Positions 54,223 through 63,976 of a DNA stretch of 64,000 nt are shown in pieces. The translations under genes and the position numbers were made by a program. Numbering within the stretch: position 1 is the first letter of the stretch; the number at the start of each line of letters is the position of its first letter. The notes below the pieces were generated by a model. That model was not told where the DNA came from and ran no database searches. It was given only the letters and a program-made list of their open reading frames with translations. The stretch lies in contig WLWX01000001.1 in assembly GCA_012103375.1 (NCBI GenBank), positions 3,576,492 through 3,640,491 of the forward strand, read 5' to 3'. Source of the DNA: Paracoccaceae bacterium. Lineage in GTDB: Bacteria; Pseudomonadota; Alphaproteobacteria; Rhodobacterales; Rhodobacteraceae.

Positions 54223-54885
54223 CTAGCGGTCGTCTTCCCAATCCTGCGACATCTTCCAGGGCGCATCCGACGGCGGGCGACGGCGGGACGACCCACGAGC
54301 GGGGCGCTGAAATTCCGAAGGTTCATATTCGTAACCGTCGTCGTCATTGTCATAGGCCGGTCCGGCGTCGGCATACTGCCCATTGCTACGTTCGCCATAG
54401 CCGCCGCGCTCTCTGTATTCCGGCTCGAATGGAGGGCGTTCGCTGAACGACGATCCGCGATCGTCATAAGCGCCACGTTCATCATAACCGTTGGAATACC
54501 CGTTGTCGTATCCACGCTCGGGCGCGCGTTCGGGTGGCTGAATCTCGGGCGCGGGTCGCATTGGCGGCGGCGCTGCGGTCGACATCTGTGCGGGCGGTGG
54601 CTCGGACGAATAGTCGCGCAGCAGGGCGCGCGGCTGTTCGGCGGCATCGTCCAGGCTGCGACGGAAGATCAGCATGTGCTTAATCGATTCGGTCGTGCGC
54701 CCGCGAATACCGCTGCGCTCTTCGCACGGCAGCGTCCCGGCGCGCAGATATTCCCAACCTTCAGCCCCAAGATCGTTCATCAGCATTTCCATGCCAAAGG
54801 CGAAGCGATCTTCGACCGTCTTCATACCCTTGATGCGCCGTGTCTTCGACGGTGCCGGAACAACCTTGTATTCGTAACGTGCCAT
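54223..54885 (-). CDS. DUF4177 domain protein with disordered tail
   Basis: A 220-residue protein. Residues 1-75 form a DUF4177-like domain (ARYEYKVVPAP, LNDLGAEGWEYLRAG-type segment). The remaining 140 residues are low-complexity, rich in Pro, Gly, Tyr, Asp and Arg (YDNGYSNGYDERGAYDDRG), and probably disordered. It is a common roseobacter protein of unknown function. The stop is 15 bases from the convergent bolA-like gene's stop. Confidence 0.75.
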   Translation of the reverse strand: MARYEYKVVPAPSKTRRIKGMKTVEDRFAFGMEMLMNDLGAEGWEYLRAGTLPCEERSGIRGRTTESIKHMLIFRRSLDDAAEQPRALLRDYSSEPPPAQMSTAAPPPMRPAPEIQPPERAPERGYDNGYSNGYDERGAYDDRGSSFSERPPFEPEYRERGGYGERSNGQYADAGPAYDNDDDGYEYEPSEFQRPARGSSRRRPPSDAPWKMSQDWEDDR

Positions 54886-55028
54886 GCTCTGTCCCTACAT
54901 AACGAGCCGATCTTATAACAGGTCGCAAACCCTGACTGCAAAGCGATATATGCCCTGCGCTATGCCAAAACTAGGCGAAAATTCGCCGTGCTTGCGTGAT
55001 GTCCCGATCCTGCCCCGCCGGTATTGTA

Positions 55029-56540
55029 TCAGAGATCGAGTTTCTTGGCCACGACCTCATTCACGGCCTTGGGATTCGCCTTGCCCCCGGTGGCCTTCAT
55101 CACCTGGCCAACGAACCAGCCGGCCAGTTTCGGGTTTTCCTGTGCCTTTGCGACCTGGGCGGGGTTGTCGGCGATGATCTGATCGACGGCGGCTTCGATT
55201 GCGCCGGTGTCGGTGACCTGGCGCATGCCGCGTGCCTCGACAATTTCGGCCGGGTCGCCGCCTTCGGTCCAGACAACCTCGAACAACTCCTTGGCGATCT
55301 TGCCCGAGATGTCGCCCTTGGCCATCAGGTCGAGGATACCGCCCAGCTGGTCGGCGCTGACGGGGCTGTCAGTTATCGCGATGTCTTCCTTGTTCAGACG
55401 TCCGAACAGTTCATTGATGACCCAGTTCGCGGCCTGCTTGCCGTCGCGACCCTTGGCGACACCCTCGAAAAAATCGGCCGAGACGACATCAGCGGTCAGA
55501 ACCCCGGCGTCATAATCGGTCATCCCGAAATCGGCGACAAAACGCGCCTTCTTGGCGTCCGGCAATTCGGGAAGGGAGGCTTTGATTTCGTCGACCCAGG
55601 CTTGCTCGATCTCCAGCGGCAGTAGGTCAGGGCAGGGGAAATAGCGGTAATCATGCGCCTCTTCCTTGGAGCGCATCGAGCGCGTTTCGCCCTTGTCGGG
55701 ATCATAAAGCCGGGTTTCCTGATCGACTTTCCCGCCATCCTCAAGAATCGCGATCTGGCGTTTGGCTTCCACATCAATAGCTTGCTGGATGAAGCGCATT
55801 GAGTTCATGTTCTTGATCTCGCAACGTGTGCCCAGGTGGCTGAAATCCTGCGTTTCCCAATAGCGTTCGTAATCGCCGGGGCGGCAGACGCTGACGTTCA
55901 CGTCGGCCCGCAGGTTGCCGTTCTGCATGTTGCCGTCGCAGGTGCCCAGATAGCGCAGGATCTGGCGCAGTTTGACGACATAGGCGGCGGCTTCTTCCGG
56001 GCCGCGAATATCGGGGCGGCTGACGATCTCCATCAGGGCCACGCCGGTGCGGTTCAGATCGACGAAGGACATGTTGGGATCCATGTCGTGGATCGATTTG
56101 CCAGCGTCCTGTTCCAGATGAATGCGTTCGATGCGAACCATCCGGGCGACGCCGCTGGCCAGCTCAACCAGCACTTCGCATTCACCGACGATGGGGTGGT
56201 AAAGCTGCGAAATCTGATACCCCTGCGGCAGGTCGGGGTAGAAATAGTTCTTGCGGTCAAATGCCGATTTAAGATTGATCGCCGCCTTCAGCCCCAGCCC
56301 GGTTCGCACCGCCTGTTCAACGCAGAATTCGTTGATCACCGGCAGCATGCCGGGCATCGCGGCATCCACAAAGGCCACGTTGCTGTTCGGTTCGGCCCCG
56401 AAGGTGGTCGAGGCGCCCGAAAACAGTTTGGCGTTCGATGAGACCTGGGCGTGAACCTCCATCCCGATCACAAGTTCCCAGTCGTGCTTAGCCCCCTGAA
56501 TGACCTTGGGTTTCGGGGTTTCAAATGTCAGGTCCAGCAT
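55029..56540 (-). CDS. gatB: Aspartyl/glutamyl-tRNA(Asn/Gln) amidotransferase subunit B
   Basis: A 503-residue GatB, the tRNA-binding and kinase subunit of the GatCAB complex that converts Glu-tRNA(Gln) to Gln-tRNA(Gln). Family signatures are [32 protein letters not shown] near residue 92, the [18 protein letters not shown] segment and [17 protein letters not shown]. The C-terminal YqeY-like tail runs to [10 protein letters not shown]. The ATG at 56540 precedes [14 protein letters not shown]. The other Gat subunits are not adjacent. Confidence 0.97.
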   Translation of the reverse strand: MLDLTFETPKPKVIQGAKHDWELVIGMEVHAQVSSNAKLFSGASTTFGAEPNSNVAFVDAAMPGMLPVINEFCVEQAVRTGLGLKAAINLKSAFDRKNYFYPDLPQGYQISQLYHPIVGECEVLVELASGVARMVRIERIHLEQDAGKSIHDMDPNMSFVDLNRTGVALMEIVSRPDIRGPEEAAAYVVKLRQILRYLGTCDGNMQNGNLRADVNVSVCRPGDYERYWETQDFSHLGTRCEIKNMNSMRFIQQAIDVEAKRQIAILEDGGKVDQETRLYDPDKGETRSMRSKEEAHDYRYFPCPDLLPLEIEQAWVDEIKASLPELPDAKKARFVADFGMTDYDAGVLTADVVSADFFEGVAKGRDGKQAANWVINELFGRLNKEDIAITDSPVSADQLGGILDLMAKGDISGKIAKELFEVVWTEGGDPAEIVEARGMRQVTDTGAIEAAVDQIIADNPAQVAKAQENPKLAGWFVGQVMKATGGKANPKAVNEVVAKKLDL

Positions 56541-56694
56541 AGGTCCATATCCTTTGGTTCCGGGCCGCGTTCTAGGGCGTCGCGTCGGCGTGGGCAAGCA
56601 CGGCGAGGGCCGCGTGCGCGACGCGCTGAGATGTTGCGTGGGCGGGAACGGGGCCTTAACACGGGCGATTGTGTGTGCCCAAGGAAGTCTGACC

Positions 56695-57330
56695 ATGCTG
56701 CGTGCCTGCCTGAGCCTGAGTTTTCTTGCGCCATTCCTGTTTGCCTGCGCACCGATGATCCTGCCGGCAACGCCCCCGGCACCCGCCCCGGTCTTTGTGG
56801 CGCCAGCGCCCGAACCTGATCCCGCCGCCCGCTGGGATTTTCACCCCGAAGCCGCCTATTGGTCCCGCGCCAGCCGTGCGGCGCTTTACGATCACGCCGC
56901 CCCGCTGGTTGCCTTTGTGCCGCGCGACATCGACGCCTGGTGCCCGGCTTATCCAGAGGCCGAGGCGCATGATCGCCGGTCATTCTGGGTCGGGCTGATC
57001 TCGGCGTTGGCGAAATACGAAAGCACATGGAAGCCTGATGCCGTTGGCGGGCGGGACGGCAAGTGGTTCGGGCTGGTCCAGATCGCCCCGGCCACGGCGC
57101 GCGGCTATGGCTGCCGTTCGACCAGCCAGGATCACCTGAAAGACGGCGGCGACAACTTGTCCTGCGGTTTGCGGATTATGGCCGTGACCGGGCCGCGCGA
57201 CGGGGTGATCGAGGGGCGGGATCGCAAATGGCGCGGTGTCGCGGCGGATTGGACGCCGATGCGCAAGCCGCACATGGTGGCGGAGATGAAGCAATGGACC
57301 AACGCGCAGAGCTTTTGCCGGGTCGAGTGA
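56695..57330 (+). CDS. Lytic transglycosylase-like lipoprotein
   Basis: A 211-residue protein with a lipoprotein signal (lipobox LFACAP, Cys at about residue 17), a Pro/Ala-rich linker, and a lysozyme-like SLT region. That region has [17 protein letters not shown], whose Glu is the expected catalytic acid, and [18 protein letters not shown]. It would cleave or bind peptidoglycan at the cell envelope. The ATG at 56695 has AAGGAAG upstream. It is divergent from gatB. Confidence 0.75.
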   Translation: MLRACLSLSFLAPFLFACAPMILPATPPAPAPVFVAPAPEPDPAARWDFHPEAAYWSRASRAALYDHAAPLVAFVPRDIDAWCPAYPEAEAHDRRSFWVGLISALAKYESTWKPDAVGGRDGKWFGLVQIAPATARGYGCRSTSQDHLKDGGDNLSCGLRIMAVTGPRDGVIEGRDRKWRGVAADWTPMRKPHMVAEMKQWTNAQSFCRVE

Positions 57331-57340
57331 AGAGAATTAT

Positions 57341-57373
57341 GCCTCCGGCGGGGATATTTATGGGTCAATGATG
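57341..57373 (+). repeat. Intergenic repeat, short form
   Basis: GCCTCCGGCGGGGATATTTA followed by TGGGTCAATGATGG, directly after the stop of the transglycosylase-like gene. It shares the ATATTTNTGGGTCAATGATG end with the repeats at 43715 and 63528. Confidence 0.6.
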
Positions 57374-57444
57374 GCCGGTGAAGGCAGAAGGCCCTGGATT
57401 GCCTCGTGCCAGTGGAGCGGCGGGTTCTTTGCGGGTCAGACCCC

Positions 57445-60000
57445 TCAGCCACCCAACAGGCGAGTGACCATCTCGCTAGTGTCTCCGCTAAGGTTTGGCG
57501 TAGCGGCAATCCGACCCAGCGCCGCGCGCATCATGCCCTGCCGATCCGCGTCATAGCGCCGCCAATTCTGGAACGCCGTTGTCATCCGCGCGGTCGTCTG
57601 CGGGTTCACCGGATCCAGGCGGATCAGCCATTCGGCCAGCAGATCATAGCCCGCGCCATCAGCGCGGTGATACCCTGCTGCATTGCCTGAAAAAGCGCCG
57701 ATAAGTGCCCGGAAACGATTGGGGTTCTTCCATTCGAACAGCGGGTGCTCGGTCAGGCCGGTGACCGTTTCGACCGCAGTTTCGGGGGCCGCGAACCCGG
57801 CCTGAAGCGCCAGCCATTTGTCCATCACCAGACGATCCTGGTGCCATTCATCGTGAAAGGCGGCAAGCTGATCCTTGCCTTGCCCGACCGACAGAAGAAT
57901 CGCCAATGCGCCCTGTTTCAGGGTCATGTTGTCCGCGTCATCATAAACCGAAACCGCCGCGCTGCCGCCATCAAGGCGCGTGGCAAGGTCAAGCAACGCC
58001 AGGAACCAGCTGCGCTGTCCGGCGGGGGCCGCATCCGGCAAATAGGGTCCATCGACACGGGCGGCGGCCAGCAGATCGGGCAGGTCCGGCTTCAGGCGCG
58101 CGGCTATCGAATGGCGCAGGCTTTGCCCGGCATGGTGGATTGCCAGCGGGTCGGGCGTCAGCCCGGCGTCAAACAGACCCTGAGCGATGTCATCTTCGGA
58201 AGGCAGGCGCAGAACCAGGGCACGAAACGCCGGGTCGAGCGCGCTGTCGGCGGCGACGGTGGCAAGACCGTCAAGGAAGGCGGTGCCGGGCGCCGTGCCA
58301 TGGGCGGCCAGCGCCATCAGCGTTTCGCGCGCCAGGGCGCGGCCAGCCTCCCACTTGTTGAAGGGATCGGTGTCATGGGCCAGCAGGAATGCGCGTTCGT
58401 CCGGGTCGGATTTGCGTTCAAGGATCACGGGCGCTGAGAATCCGCGCAGGATCGACGGCACCGGCTTTGCGCCGAGGCCGTCAAAGGTAAAGCTTTGCTT
58501 GGCCTCGGTCATCTCGAGCACACGGGTTTCGGCAACCTCGTCCCCGTTCGGACCAAGCAAGCCCATGGCGATGGGGATGACTTGTGGTTGCTTGTCGGGC
58601 TGACCAGGTGTCGGGCGGGTTTCCTGTTCAAAAGTAGCAGTATAGGTGCCATTTTTGAAGTCATCAGTGAAGGTCAGGCGCGGCGTTCCGGCCTGTGAAT
58701 ACCAGCGTTTGAACTGTGTCAGGTCGCGCCCTGTGGCGTCCTGAAACACGGCAAGCCAGTCTTCGATAGTCGCCGCATCGCCGTCGTGACGCTCAAAATA
58801 GAGATCCAATGCTTTGGAGTAATCATCCTCGCCCACCAAACGGTGCAGCATGCGGATGACCTCGGCGCCCTTTTCATAGACGGTCGCGGTGTAGAAGTTA
58901 TTGATCTCAATAAAGCTTTCCGGGCGCACAGGGTGCGCCAGCGGTCCGGCATCTTCGGTAAACTGGCGCGCGCGCAGTTTGACCACATCCTCGATCCGCT
59001 TGACTGGGGCCGAGCGCATGTCCTGCGTGAACTGCTGGTCGCGGAACACGGTCAGCCCCTCTTTCAGACACAGCTGAAACCAGTCGCGGCAGGTGATCCG
59101 GTTGCCGGTCCAGTTGTGAAAATACTCGTGCGCAATGATCGTCTCGACAAATTCATAGTCACGATCGGTCGCCGTTTGAGCCGAGGCCAGAACATAGCTG
59201 GAGTTGAAAATGTTCAAGCCTTTGTTCTCCATCGCGCCCATATTGAAGTCATCCACGGCGACGATGTTGAAAACGTCCAAGTCGTAAGCGCGCCCATAGG
59301 TCTGTTTATCCCAGCGCATCGATCGTTTCAGCGCGTCCATCGCATAGGTCGCCTTGCCCGCGTCATTGGGGCGGGTCCAGATATTCAGGGCCACGGCGCG
59401 GCCTTCGGATGTGGTAAGGTGATCGGCCTCGGCCACCAGATCACCGGCGACGAGCGCAAACAGATAGGCCGGCTTGGGCCATGGGTCGTGCCATTCGGCC
59501 CAGCCGGGGCCGCTGCCCGTGGGGTTGCCATTGGACAGCAGCACCGGCAGATCGCCTTCGATCCGCACCGTGAAGGTGGCCATGACGTCGGGGCGGTCAG
59601 GGTACCAGGTGATCTTGCGAAATCCTTCCGCTTCGCACTGGGTGCAATACATGCCGTTCGACATGTAAAGCCCGTCCAGCGCGGTGTTGCCGGCGGGGTC
59701 AATCTCAACTTCGGCTTCGAAGGTGAAGGGGCCATCGGGGACCGGAATCAGTACGCCCTGGTCGGCTGGGGTCAGCGCGACAGGAATTCCATTGATGGTT
59801 GAAGAAAGAGTCTTAAGGCCTTCACCGTGCAGAAATATATCGGATACCGATTCAGCGTTTGGGTTCGGTCGGAACGCGATCCGGGATTCGACGCGGGTGG
59901 CATTGGGTGACAGGTGAAAAGTCAGGTGAACCCCGTCGATCAGGTGGCTGAACGGGGCATAGTCCGCCAATCGGACTTCGGCTGATTTTTGGTCGGTCAT
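57445..60000 (-). CDS. pepN: Aminopeptidase N
   Basis: An 851-residue M1-family zinc aminopeptidase. The exopeptidase motif GAMENKGLN lies near residue 250, the zinc site is IIAHEYFHNWTGNRITCRDW with the second Glu about 20 residues later (CLKEGLTVFRDQQF), and the catalytic Tyr is in YEKGAEVIRM. Length matches proteobacterial PepN (about 870). It degrades peptides in the cytoplasm. It is divergent from glcB with 148 bases between. Confidence 0.97.
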   Translation of the reverse strand: MTDQKSAEVRLADYAPFSHLIDGVHLTFHLSPNATRVESRIAFRPNPNAESVSDIFLHGEGLKTLSSTINGIPVALTPADQGVLIPVPDGPFTFEAEVEIDPAGNTALDGLYMSNGMYCTQCEAEGFRKITWYPDRPDVMATFTVRIEGDLPVLLSNGNPTGSGPGWAEWHDPWPKPAYLFALVAGDLVAEADHLTTSEGRAVALNIWTRPNDAGKATYAMDALKRSMRWDKQTYGRAYDLDVFNIVAVDDFNMGAMENKGLNIFNSSYVLASAQTATDRDYEFVETIIAHEYFHNWTGNRITCRDWFQLCLKEGLTVFRDQQFTQDMRSAPVKRIEDVVKLRARQFTEDAGPLAHPVRPESFIEINNFYTATVYEKGAEVIRMLHRLVGEDDYSKALDLYFERHDGDAATIEDWLAVFQDATGRDLTQFKRWYSQAGTPRLTFTDDFKNGTYTATFEQETRPTPGQPDKQPQVIPIAMGLLGPNGDEVAETRVLEMTEAKQSFTFDGLGAKPVPSILRGFSAPVILERKSDPDERAFLLAHDTDPFNKWEAGRALARETLMALAAHGTAPGTAFLDGLATVAADSALDPAFRALVLRLPSEDDIAQGLFDAGLTPDPLAIHHAGQSLRHSIAARLKPDLPDLLAAARVDGPYLPDAAPAGQRSWFLALLDLATRLDGGSAAVSVYDDADNMTLKQGALAILLSVGQGKDQLAAFHDEWHQDRLVMDKWLALQAGFAAPETAVETVTGLTEHPLFEWKNPNRFRALIGAFSGNAAGYHRADGAGYDLLAEWLIRLDPVNPQTTARMTTAFQNWRRYDADRQGMMRAALGRIAATPNLSGDTSEMVTRLLGG

Positions 60001-60148
60001 TTCGGGGCTTTCGTCGCAGGGTTAACCGCACCCTAGCGGCGCGGCGGCTGGGCGTCCACCTGCGCAGAGGGGCGCGCTTGCGACTTGCCTGCCATGGTTC
60101 TAGGGTCCGCCGGATTTTGCGCTGAACCAGACAGTTGAAGGGCCGGAT

Positions 60149-62290
60149 ATGACGGATCGAACAGAACGTGACGGGCTACAGGTGGCAAGCGAGCTGGCCG
60201 CTTTTGTTGAGGGCGAAGCGCTGCCCGGCACCGGGATCGACGCGGCGCATTTCTGGACATCTCTGGCAGATATCGTTTCTAAGTTTTCTCCCCGAAACAG
60301 AGAGTTATTGGGTGAACGTGAAGCGTTACAGTCAAAGATCGACGACTGGCATCGTCAGCGGTTGGGCCAGCCCCATGACGCAGACGCGTATCAGCGCTTC
60401 TTGCGCGACATTGGGTATCTGGTTCCCGAAGGGGCGGGTTTCGCGATTGATACGGACAATATCGACGCAGAGATTGCGACCATTCCGGGCCCTCAGCTGG
60501 TGGTTCCGATCACCAACGCACGCTATGCGCTGAACGCGGCGAATGCGAGGTGGGGGTCGCTCTATGATGCGTCGTACGGCACCGATGCTTTGGGCGATGC
60601 GCCGAGTGGCAAGGCGTTCGATCCCGAGCGCGGTGCGCGTGTTGTGGGTTGGGCTAAGGATTTCCTGGATCGGGCCGCGCCGCTGGCATCAGGCCGCCAT
60701 GCGGATTGTGCGGGGTACACGGTCGTCGCTGGGGCGTTGGTGCCCCCGCTGGCAGATCCCGATCAGTTTGTGGGATTCACGGGTGATCCATCTTCTCCGG
60801 ACTCAATATTGCTGTTGAACAATGGGTTGCACATCGAGATTGATGTGTCACGCAAAGGCAGTATTGGCGCAACGGATCCCGCTGGCGTCAACGACATCCG
60901 GTTGGAGGCCGCGATCACTGTGATCATGGATCTGGAAGATTCGGTGGCTTGTGTCGATGCCGAAGACAAGGTCGTCGCCTATCGCAACTGGCTGGGTCTG
61001 ATGCGGGGCGATCTTGAGGAAAGCGTGACCAAGGGCGGCAAGACTTTCAACCGCGCACTAAACCCCGATCACACATACCAATGGCCCGGCGGCGGAGAGA
61101 TTACGCTGAAAGGCCGCGCGCTGATGCTGGTTCGGAATGTCGGGCATCTGATGGCCAATCCGGCGGTGCTGGACGGCGACGGGAACGAGGTGTTCGAGGG
61201 GTTGCTGGACGCGATGATCACCGTGCTGATCGGGATGCATGATCTTGATCGCGAGGGCGGAAACTCGGACGAAGGGTCGACCTATGTCGTGAAGCCGAAG
61301 ATGCATGGGCCGGATGAGGTTGCCTTCACGGATGATCTGTTCACGGCGGTCGAGGCGGCATTGGGGCTGCCGCAATACACCGTCAAGCTGGGGATCATGG
61401 ATGAGGAGCGGCGGACAAGCGCGAACCTCAAGGAATGCATCCGCGCGGCGCGGCACAGGGTTGCGTTTATCAACACCGGGTTCCTGGATCGGACGGGGGA
61501 TGAGATTCATACCTCGATGGAGGCGGGGCCGATGATCCGCAAGGGGCAGATGAAATCGACGCCCTGGATCGCGGCGTATGAGGATCGCAATGTCGACATT
61601 GGGCTGGCTTGTGGGCTGGCCGGGAAGGCGCAGATCGGCAAGGGCATGTGGGCGGCGCCGGACCGGATGGCGGCGATGCTGGACGAAAAAATCGGCCACC
61701 CGATGGCGGGTGCGAATTGCGCCTGGGTGCCGTCACCGACCGCTGCGACGCTGCATGCGACGCATTATCACGCCGTCGATGTGCCTGCGCGACAGGCCGA
61801 GCTGGCGGCAGGCGGCCCGCGCGGCACGCTGGACGATCTGTTGACGATCCCTTTGGCTGAGGGGCGCAACTGGTCGGACGTCGAGATTTCTGACGAGATC
61901 GACAACAACGCGCAGGGCATCCTGGGCTATGTGGTGCGCTGGGTGGATCAGGGGGTCGGCTGTTCCAAGGTGCCGGACATTCACGATGTCGGGTTGATGG
62001 AGGATCGCGCGACCTGCCGAATATCCTCGCAAGCGCTGGCGAACTGGTTGCATCATGGGGTGATCAGCGCAGATCAGGTGATGGCGGGGATGAAGAAAAT
62101 GGCTGCTGTGGTGGATCGGCAGAACGCCGATGATCCGTTCTATCAGCCAATGGGGCCGGGGTTCGACGGGGTTGCGTTCAAGGCGGCCTGCGATCTGGTG
62201 TTTGAAGGGCGTGCGCAACCGTCCGGCTATACTGAACCCGTGCTGCATGCGCGGCGGTTGGAGTTGAAGGGGCAGGGGCCGTCGGATTGA
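60149..62290 (+). CDS. glcB: Malate synthase G
   Basis: A 713-residue malate synthase G, condensing glyoxylate with acetyl-CoA. Visible signatures are [19 protein letters not shown] near residue 254, [11 protein letters not shown], the [20 protein letters not shown] segment and [22 protein letters not shown] around residue 440. The length fits form G (about 720). It would serve the glyoxylate bypass or glycolate use; no isocitrate lyase is in the window. Confidence 0.97.
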   Translation: MTDRTERDGLQVASELAAFVEGEALPGTGIDAAHFWTSLADIVSKFSPRNRELLGEREALQSKIDDWHRQRLGQPHDADAYQRFLRDIGYLVPEGAGFAIDTDNIDAEIATIPGPQLVVPITNARYALNAANARWGSLYDASYGTDALGDAPSGKAFDPERGARVVGWAKDFLDRAAPLASGRHADCAGYTVVAGALVPPLADPDQFVGFTGDPSSPDSILLLNNGLHIEIDVSRKGSIGATDPAGVNDIRLEAAITVIMDLEDSVACVDAEDKVVAYRNWLGLMRGDLEESVTKGGKTFNRALNPDHTYQWPGGGEITLKGRALMLVRNVGHLMANPAVLDGDGNEVFEGLLDAMITVLIGMHDLDREGGNSDEGSTYVVKPKMHGPDEVAFTDDLFTAVEAALGLPQYTVKLGIMDEERRTSANLKECIRAARHRVAFINTGFLDRTGDEIHTSMEAGPMIRKGQMKSTPWIAAYEDRNVDIGLACGLAGKAQIGKGMWAAPDRMAAMLDEKIGHPMAGANCAWVPSPTAATLHATHYHAVDVPARQAELAAGGPRGTLDDLLTIPLAEGRNWSDVEISDEIDNNAQGILGYVVRWVDQGVGCSKVPDIHDVGLMEDRATCRISSQALANWLHHGVISADQVMAGMKKMAAVVDRQNADDPFYQPMGPGFDGVAFKAACDLVFEGRAQPSGYTEPVLHARRLELKGQGPSD

Positions 62291-62321
62291 AAATCCGCCG
62301 GTTCGTGGCCGCGGGCGATGG

Positions 62322-62410
62322 CAGGAGGGGCCAGCCCCCCAGACCCCCCGACCAGCCCCCCAGACCCCCCCAGCCCCCCAGACCCCCCGGAGTATTTTTG
62401 GCGAAAAGAT
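62322..62410 (+). repeat. Intergenic repeat with an expanded C-rich tandem array
   Basis: The repeat GGAGGGGCCAGCCCC...CCCCGGAGTATTTTTGGCGAAAAGA seen after dnaJ, but its middle is expanded. About three tandem units of CCAGCCCCCCAGACCCCCC (21, 19 and 18 bases) occupy 62331-62388. Slippage or unequal exchange in the C-runs is the likely cause. Confidence 0.7.
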
Positions 62411-62496
62411 ATGAGCGCGGCATCGCATCTGTGAAAGATGGTGGCCCCGGACATGGCGAGCGCTTATAAAGTGCGGGATCTTCGACGGAGAATTGC

Positions 62497-63492
62497 ATGG
62501 CGCGCGCGGTCATTGGAATTATCGGCAACCAGCATCTGATTAATGATGATTATCTGGTGCACGGGGTCGGGACGATGTTGTCCGAGGCGATCTCGGGCGT
62601 GTCGGATTGTTTGCCTTTGCTGGTGCCACCGGATCCTGACCTGGTCGATCTGGACGATCTGATGGCGGCTTGTGACCGGTTTCTGTTCACCGGCGGGCGG
62701 CCCAACGTGCACCCGGAAGAATACGGGCAGGCGGCGACGCCTGCGCATGGCGATTTCAACCGCTCGCGGGATCGGCTGGCGCTGCCGTTGATCCGGGCCT
62801 GTGTTGAGCGGGCGCAGCCGATCTTTGCGGTGTGTCTGGGCTTTCAGGAGTTGAGTGTCGCGTTTGGCGCCACCCTGCATCCGGAAATTCGCGATCTGCC
62901 GGGGCGGATGAACCACCGCATGCCGCCTGATGGCACGCTGGAGGAGAAATTCGCCCTGCGCCGATTGTGTTGAAAAACTCCGTTTTAGGGCCTGAACGAT
63001 GATTTTTCTTTCCATGCAGCCCGATCCTAAATTTTTGGCGCGGGGGTCGGCCCAAATCGCCTACATGCGCTCACGCGCAGCCATGCGCTGTCTCGTGGTC
63101 AAAGCTTTCCGACTATTTCGCTTCATAGGTTTTCGCAAGAAATCCGCGACGCTCTGATTTCGGAGTTTTTCAACACAATCCGCCATGATGTGCATTTCAC
63201 GCCCGGCGGGCCGTTCGCGACGCTGATGGGCAGCGATGTGGTGCGCACCAATACGCTGCACGGGCAAGGGATTGATATGCCGGGTCCGCGTCTGGTGATC
63301 GACGGGCGCGCCGATGATGGCACGCCCGAGGCGGTCTATGTGCGTGATGCGCGGGGATTCTCACTCGGGGTGCAGTGGCACCCGGAGTATAACGCCGCTG
63401 CTGATCCGGTGTCGCGCAAACTGTTTGAGGCGTTCGGCGATGCCGCGCGCGACTGGCGGTCGGGCGCGGCGGGGTTGCGGCGAAGCGCGTGA
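62497..63492 (+). pseudogene. puuD: Gamma-glutamyl-gamma-aminobutyrate hydrolase family gene split by miniature element copy 6
   Basis: Joining 62497-62962 to 63185-63492 restores a 257-residue peptidase C26/PuuD-like class I amidotransferase. It has IGIIGNQHLINDDYLVHGVG, the nucleophile elbow FAVCLGFQELSVAFG (Cys near 113), the rejoined EEKFALRRHDVHFTPGG, then VRTNTLHGQGI and the catalytic HPE in VQWHPEYNAAAD. PuuD releases GABA and glutamate at the end of gamma-glutamylated putrescine breakdown. The element separates the nucleophile from the His-Glu pair, so the gene is inactive as it stands. Confidence 0.92.
62963..63180 (+). mobile_element. 218-bp miniature inverted-repeat element, copy 6
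   Basis: Same 218 bp and orientation as copies 1, 4 and 5. Target duplication CGCC lies at 62959-62962 and 63181-63184. It is inserted in the puuD-like gene. Confidence 0.95.
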
Positions 63493-63527
63493 ACCCCCGC
63501 ACCGTCGGATTGGTGGCACGAGTGGGG

Positions 63528-63562
63528 AGCCTCCGGCGGGGATATATTGGGGTCAATGATGG
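63528..63562 (+). repeat. Intergenic repeat, short form (after puuD)
   Basis: GCCTCCGGCGGGGATATATT followed by GGGGTCAATGATGGG, nearly the same as the repeat at 57341. It lies between the puuD fragment and the DUF1761-like gene. Confidence 0.6.
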
Positions 63563-63574
63563 GCCAGGGCAGCC

Positions 63575-63910
63575 TCACATTGCTCCGGCGATGCCCCGGA
63601 TCACGATCATCAGGGCGCCTGCGGCGATGATGTAGCCGCCGTCGACGACCAATGCGTAGGTTGATTTGCCGCTGAACTTGCCGGTTGAGGTGACGAAAGC
63701 TGCCGCCGTCAGGATGCCGATGATCGCAGTATAGAGGTCGTGGGTCATCGCCGTGCGGCTGACGAGGCAGGCGAGGCCGAACAGCGCGAGCAGTTGCAAC
63801 AGCATTGCGCCGACGGGCATGGCGCTGGCCGCGCCGAGCTCGACCCCCGACCCTTCGGCCCAACGTTTGCCGAACAGCATCGGGCTGTAGACTCCCCAAG
63901 ATATTTTCAA
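63575..63910 (-). CDS. DUF1761-like small membrane protein, N-terminus apparently truncated
   Basis: A 111-codon frame with three hydrophobic segments, YSPMLFGKRW at residues 8-17, and SGKSTYALVVDGGYIIAAG near the end, the layout of the DUF1761 family. Family members usually have a first membrane helix of about 15 residues before the YSP motif; here this is absent, and the frame's only upstream start is a TTG at 63910 lying within sequence that resembles the intergenic repeat. It is probably truncated or translated from a degraded start. The function is unknown. Confidence 0.5.
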   Translation of the reverse strand: MKISWGVYSPMLFGKRWAEGSGVELGAASAMPVGAMLLQLLALFGLACLVSRTAMTHDLYTAIIGILTAAAFVTSTGKFSGKSTYALVVDGGYIIAAGALMIVIRGIAGAM

Positions 63911-63925
63911 CGAGAAGACGGGGCG
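63893..63925 (-). repeat. Degenerate intergenic repeat at the start of the DUF1761-like gene
   Basis: Plus strand CTCCCCAAGATATTTTCAAC then GAGAAGACGGG can be matched to CTCCCCGGAGTATTTTTGGC then GAAAAGACGGG of the repeat after dnaJ. It overlaps the 5' end of the DUF1761-like frame. Confidence 0.45.
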
Positions 63926-63953
63926 GCGGGTTTTTTCGACTGCCGGGCATGAA

Positions 63954-63976
63954 AAAGGCCCCGGGTGGGGGCCTTT
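63954..63976. terminator. Rho-independent-type terminator
   Basis: AAAGGCCCC, a short GGGTG loop, and GGGGCCTTT form a 9-bp stem flanked by A-run on one side and TTTCTGTC on the other, so it could work in both directions. No gene end belonging to it lies on the plus strand within the window; it may serve a gene beyond position 64000. Confidence 0.7.

Noticed and set aside
62331-62388. Possible CRISPR-like array
   Set aside because: Units are contiguous, C-rich and without unique spacers, and no cas genes are present; this is a tandem expansion in an intergenic repeat.
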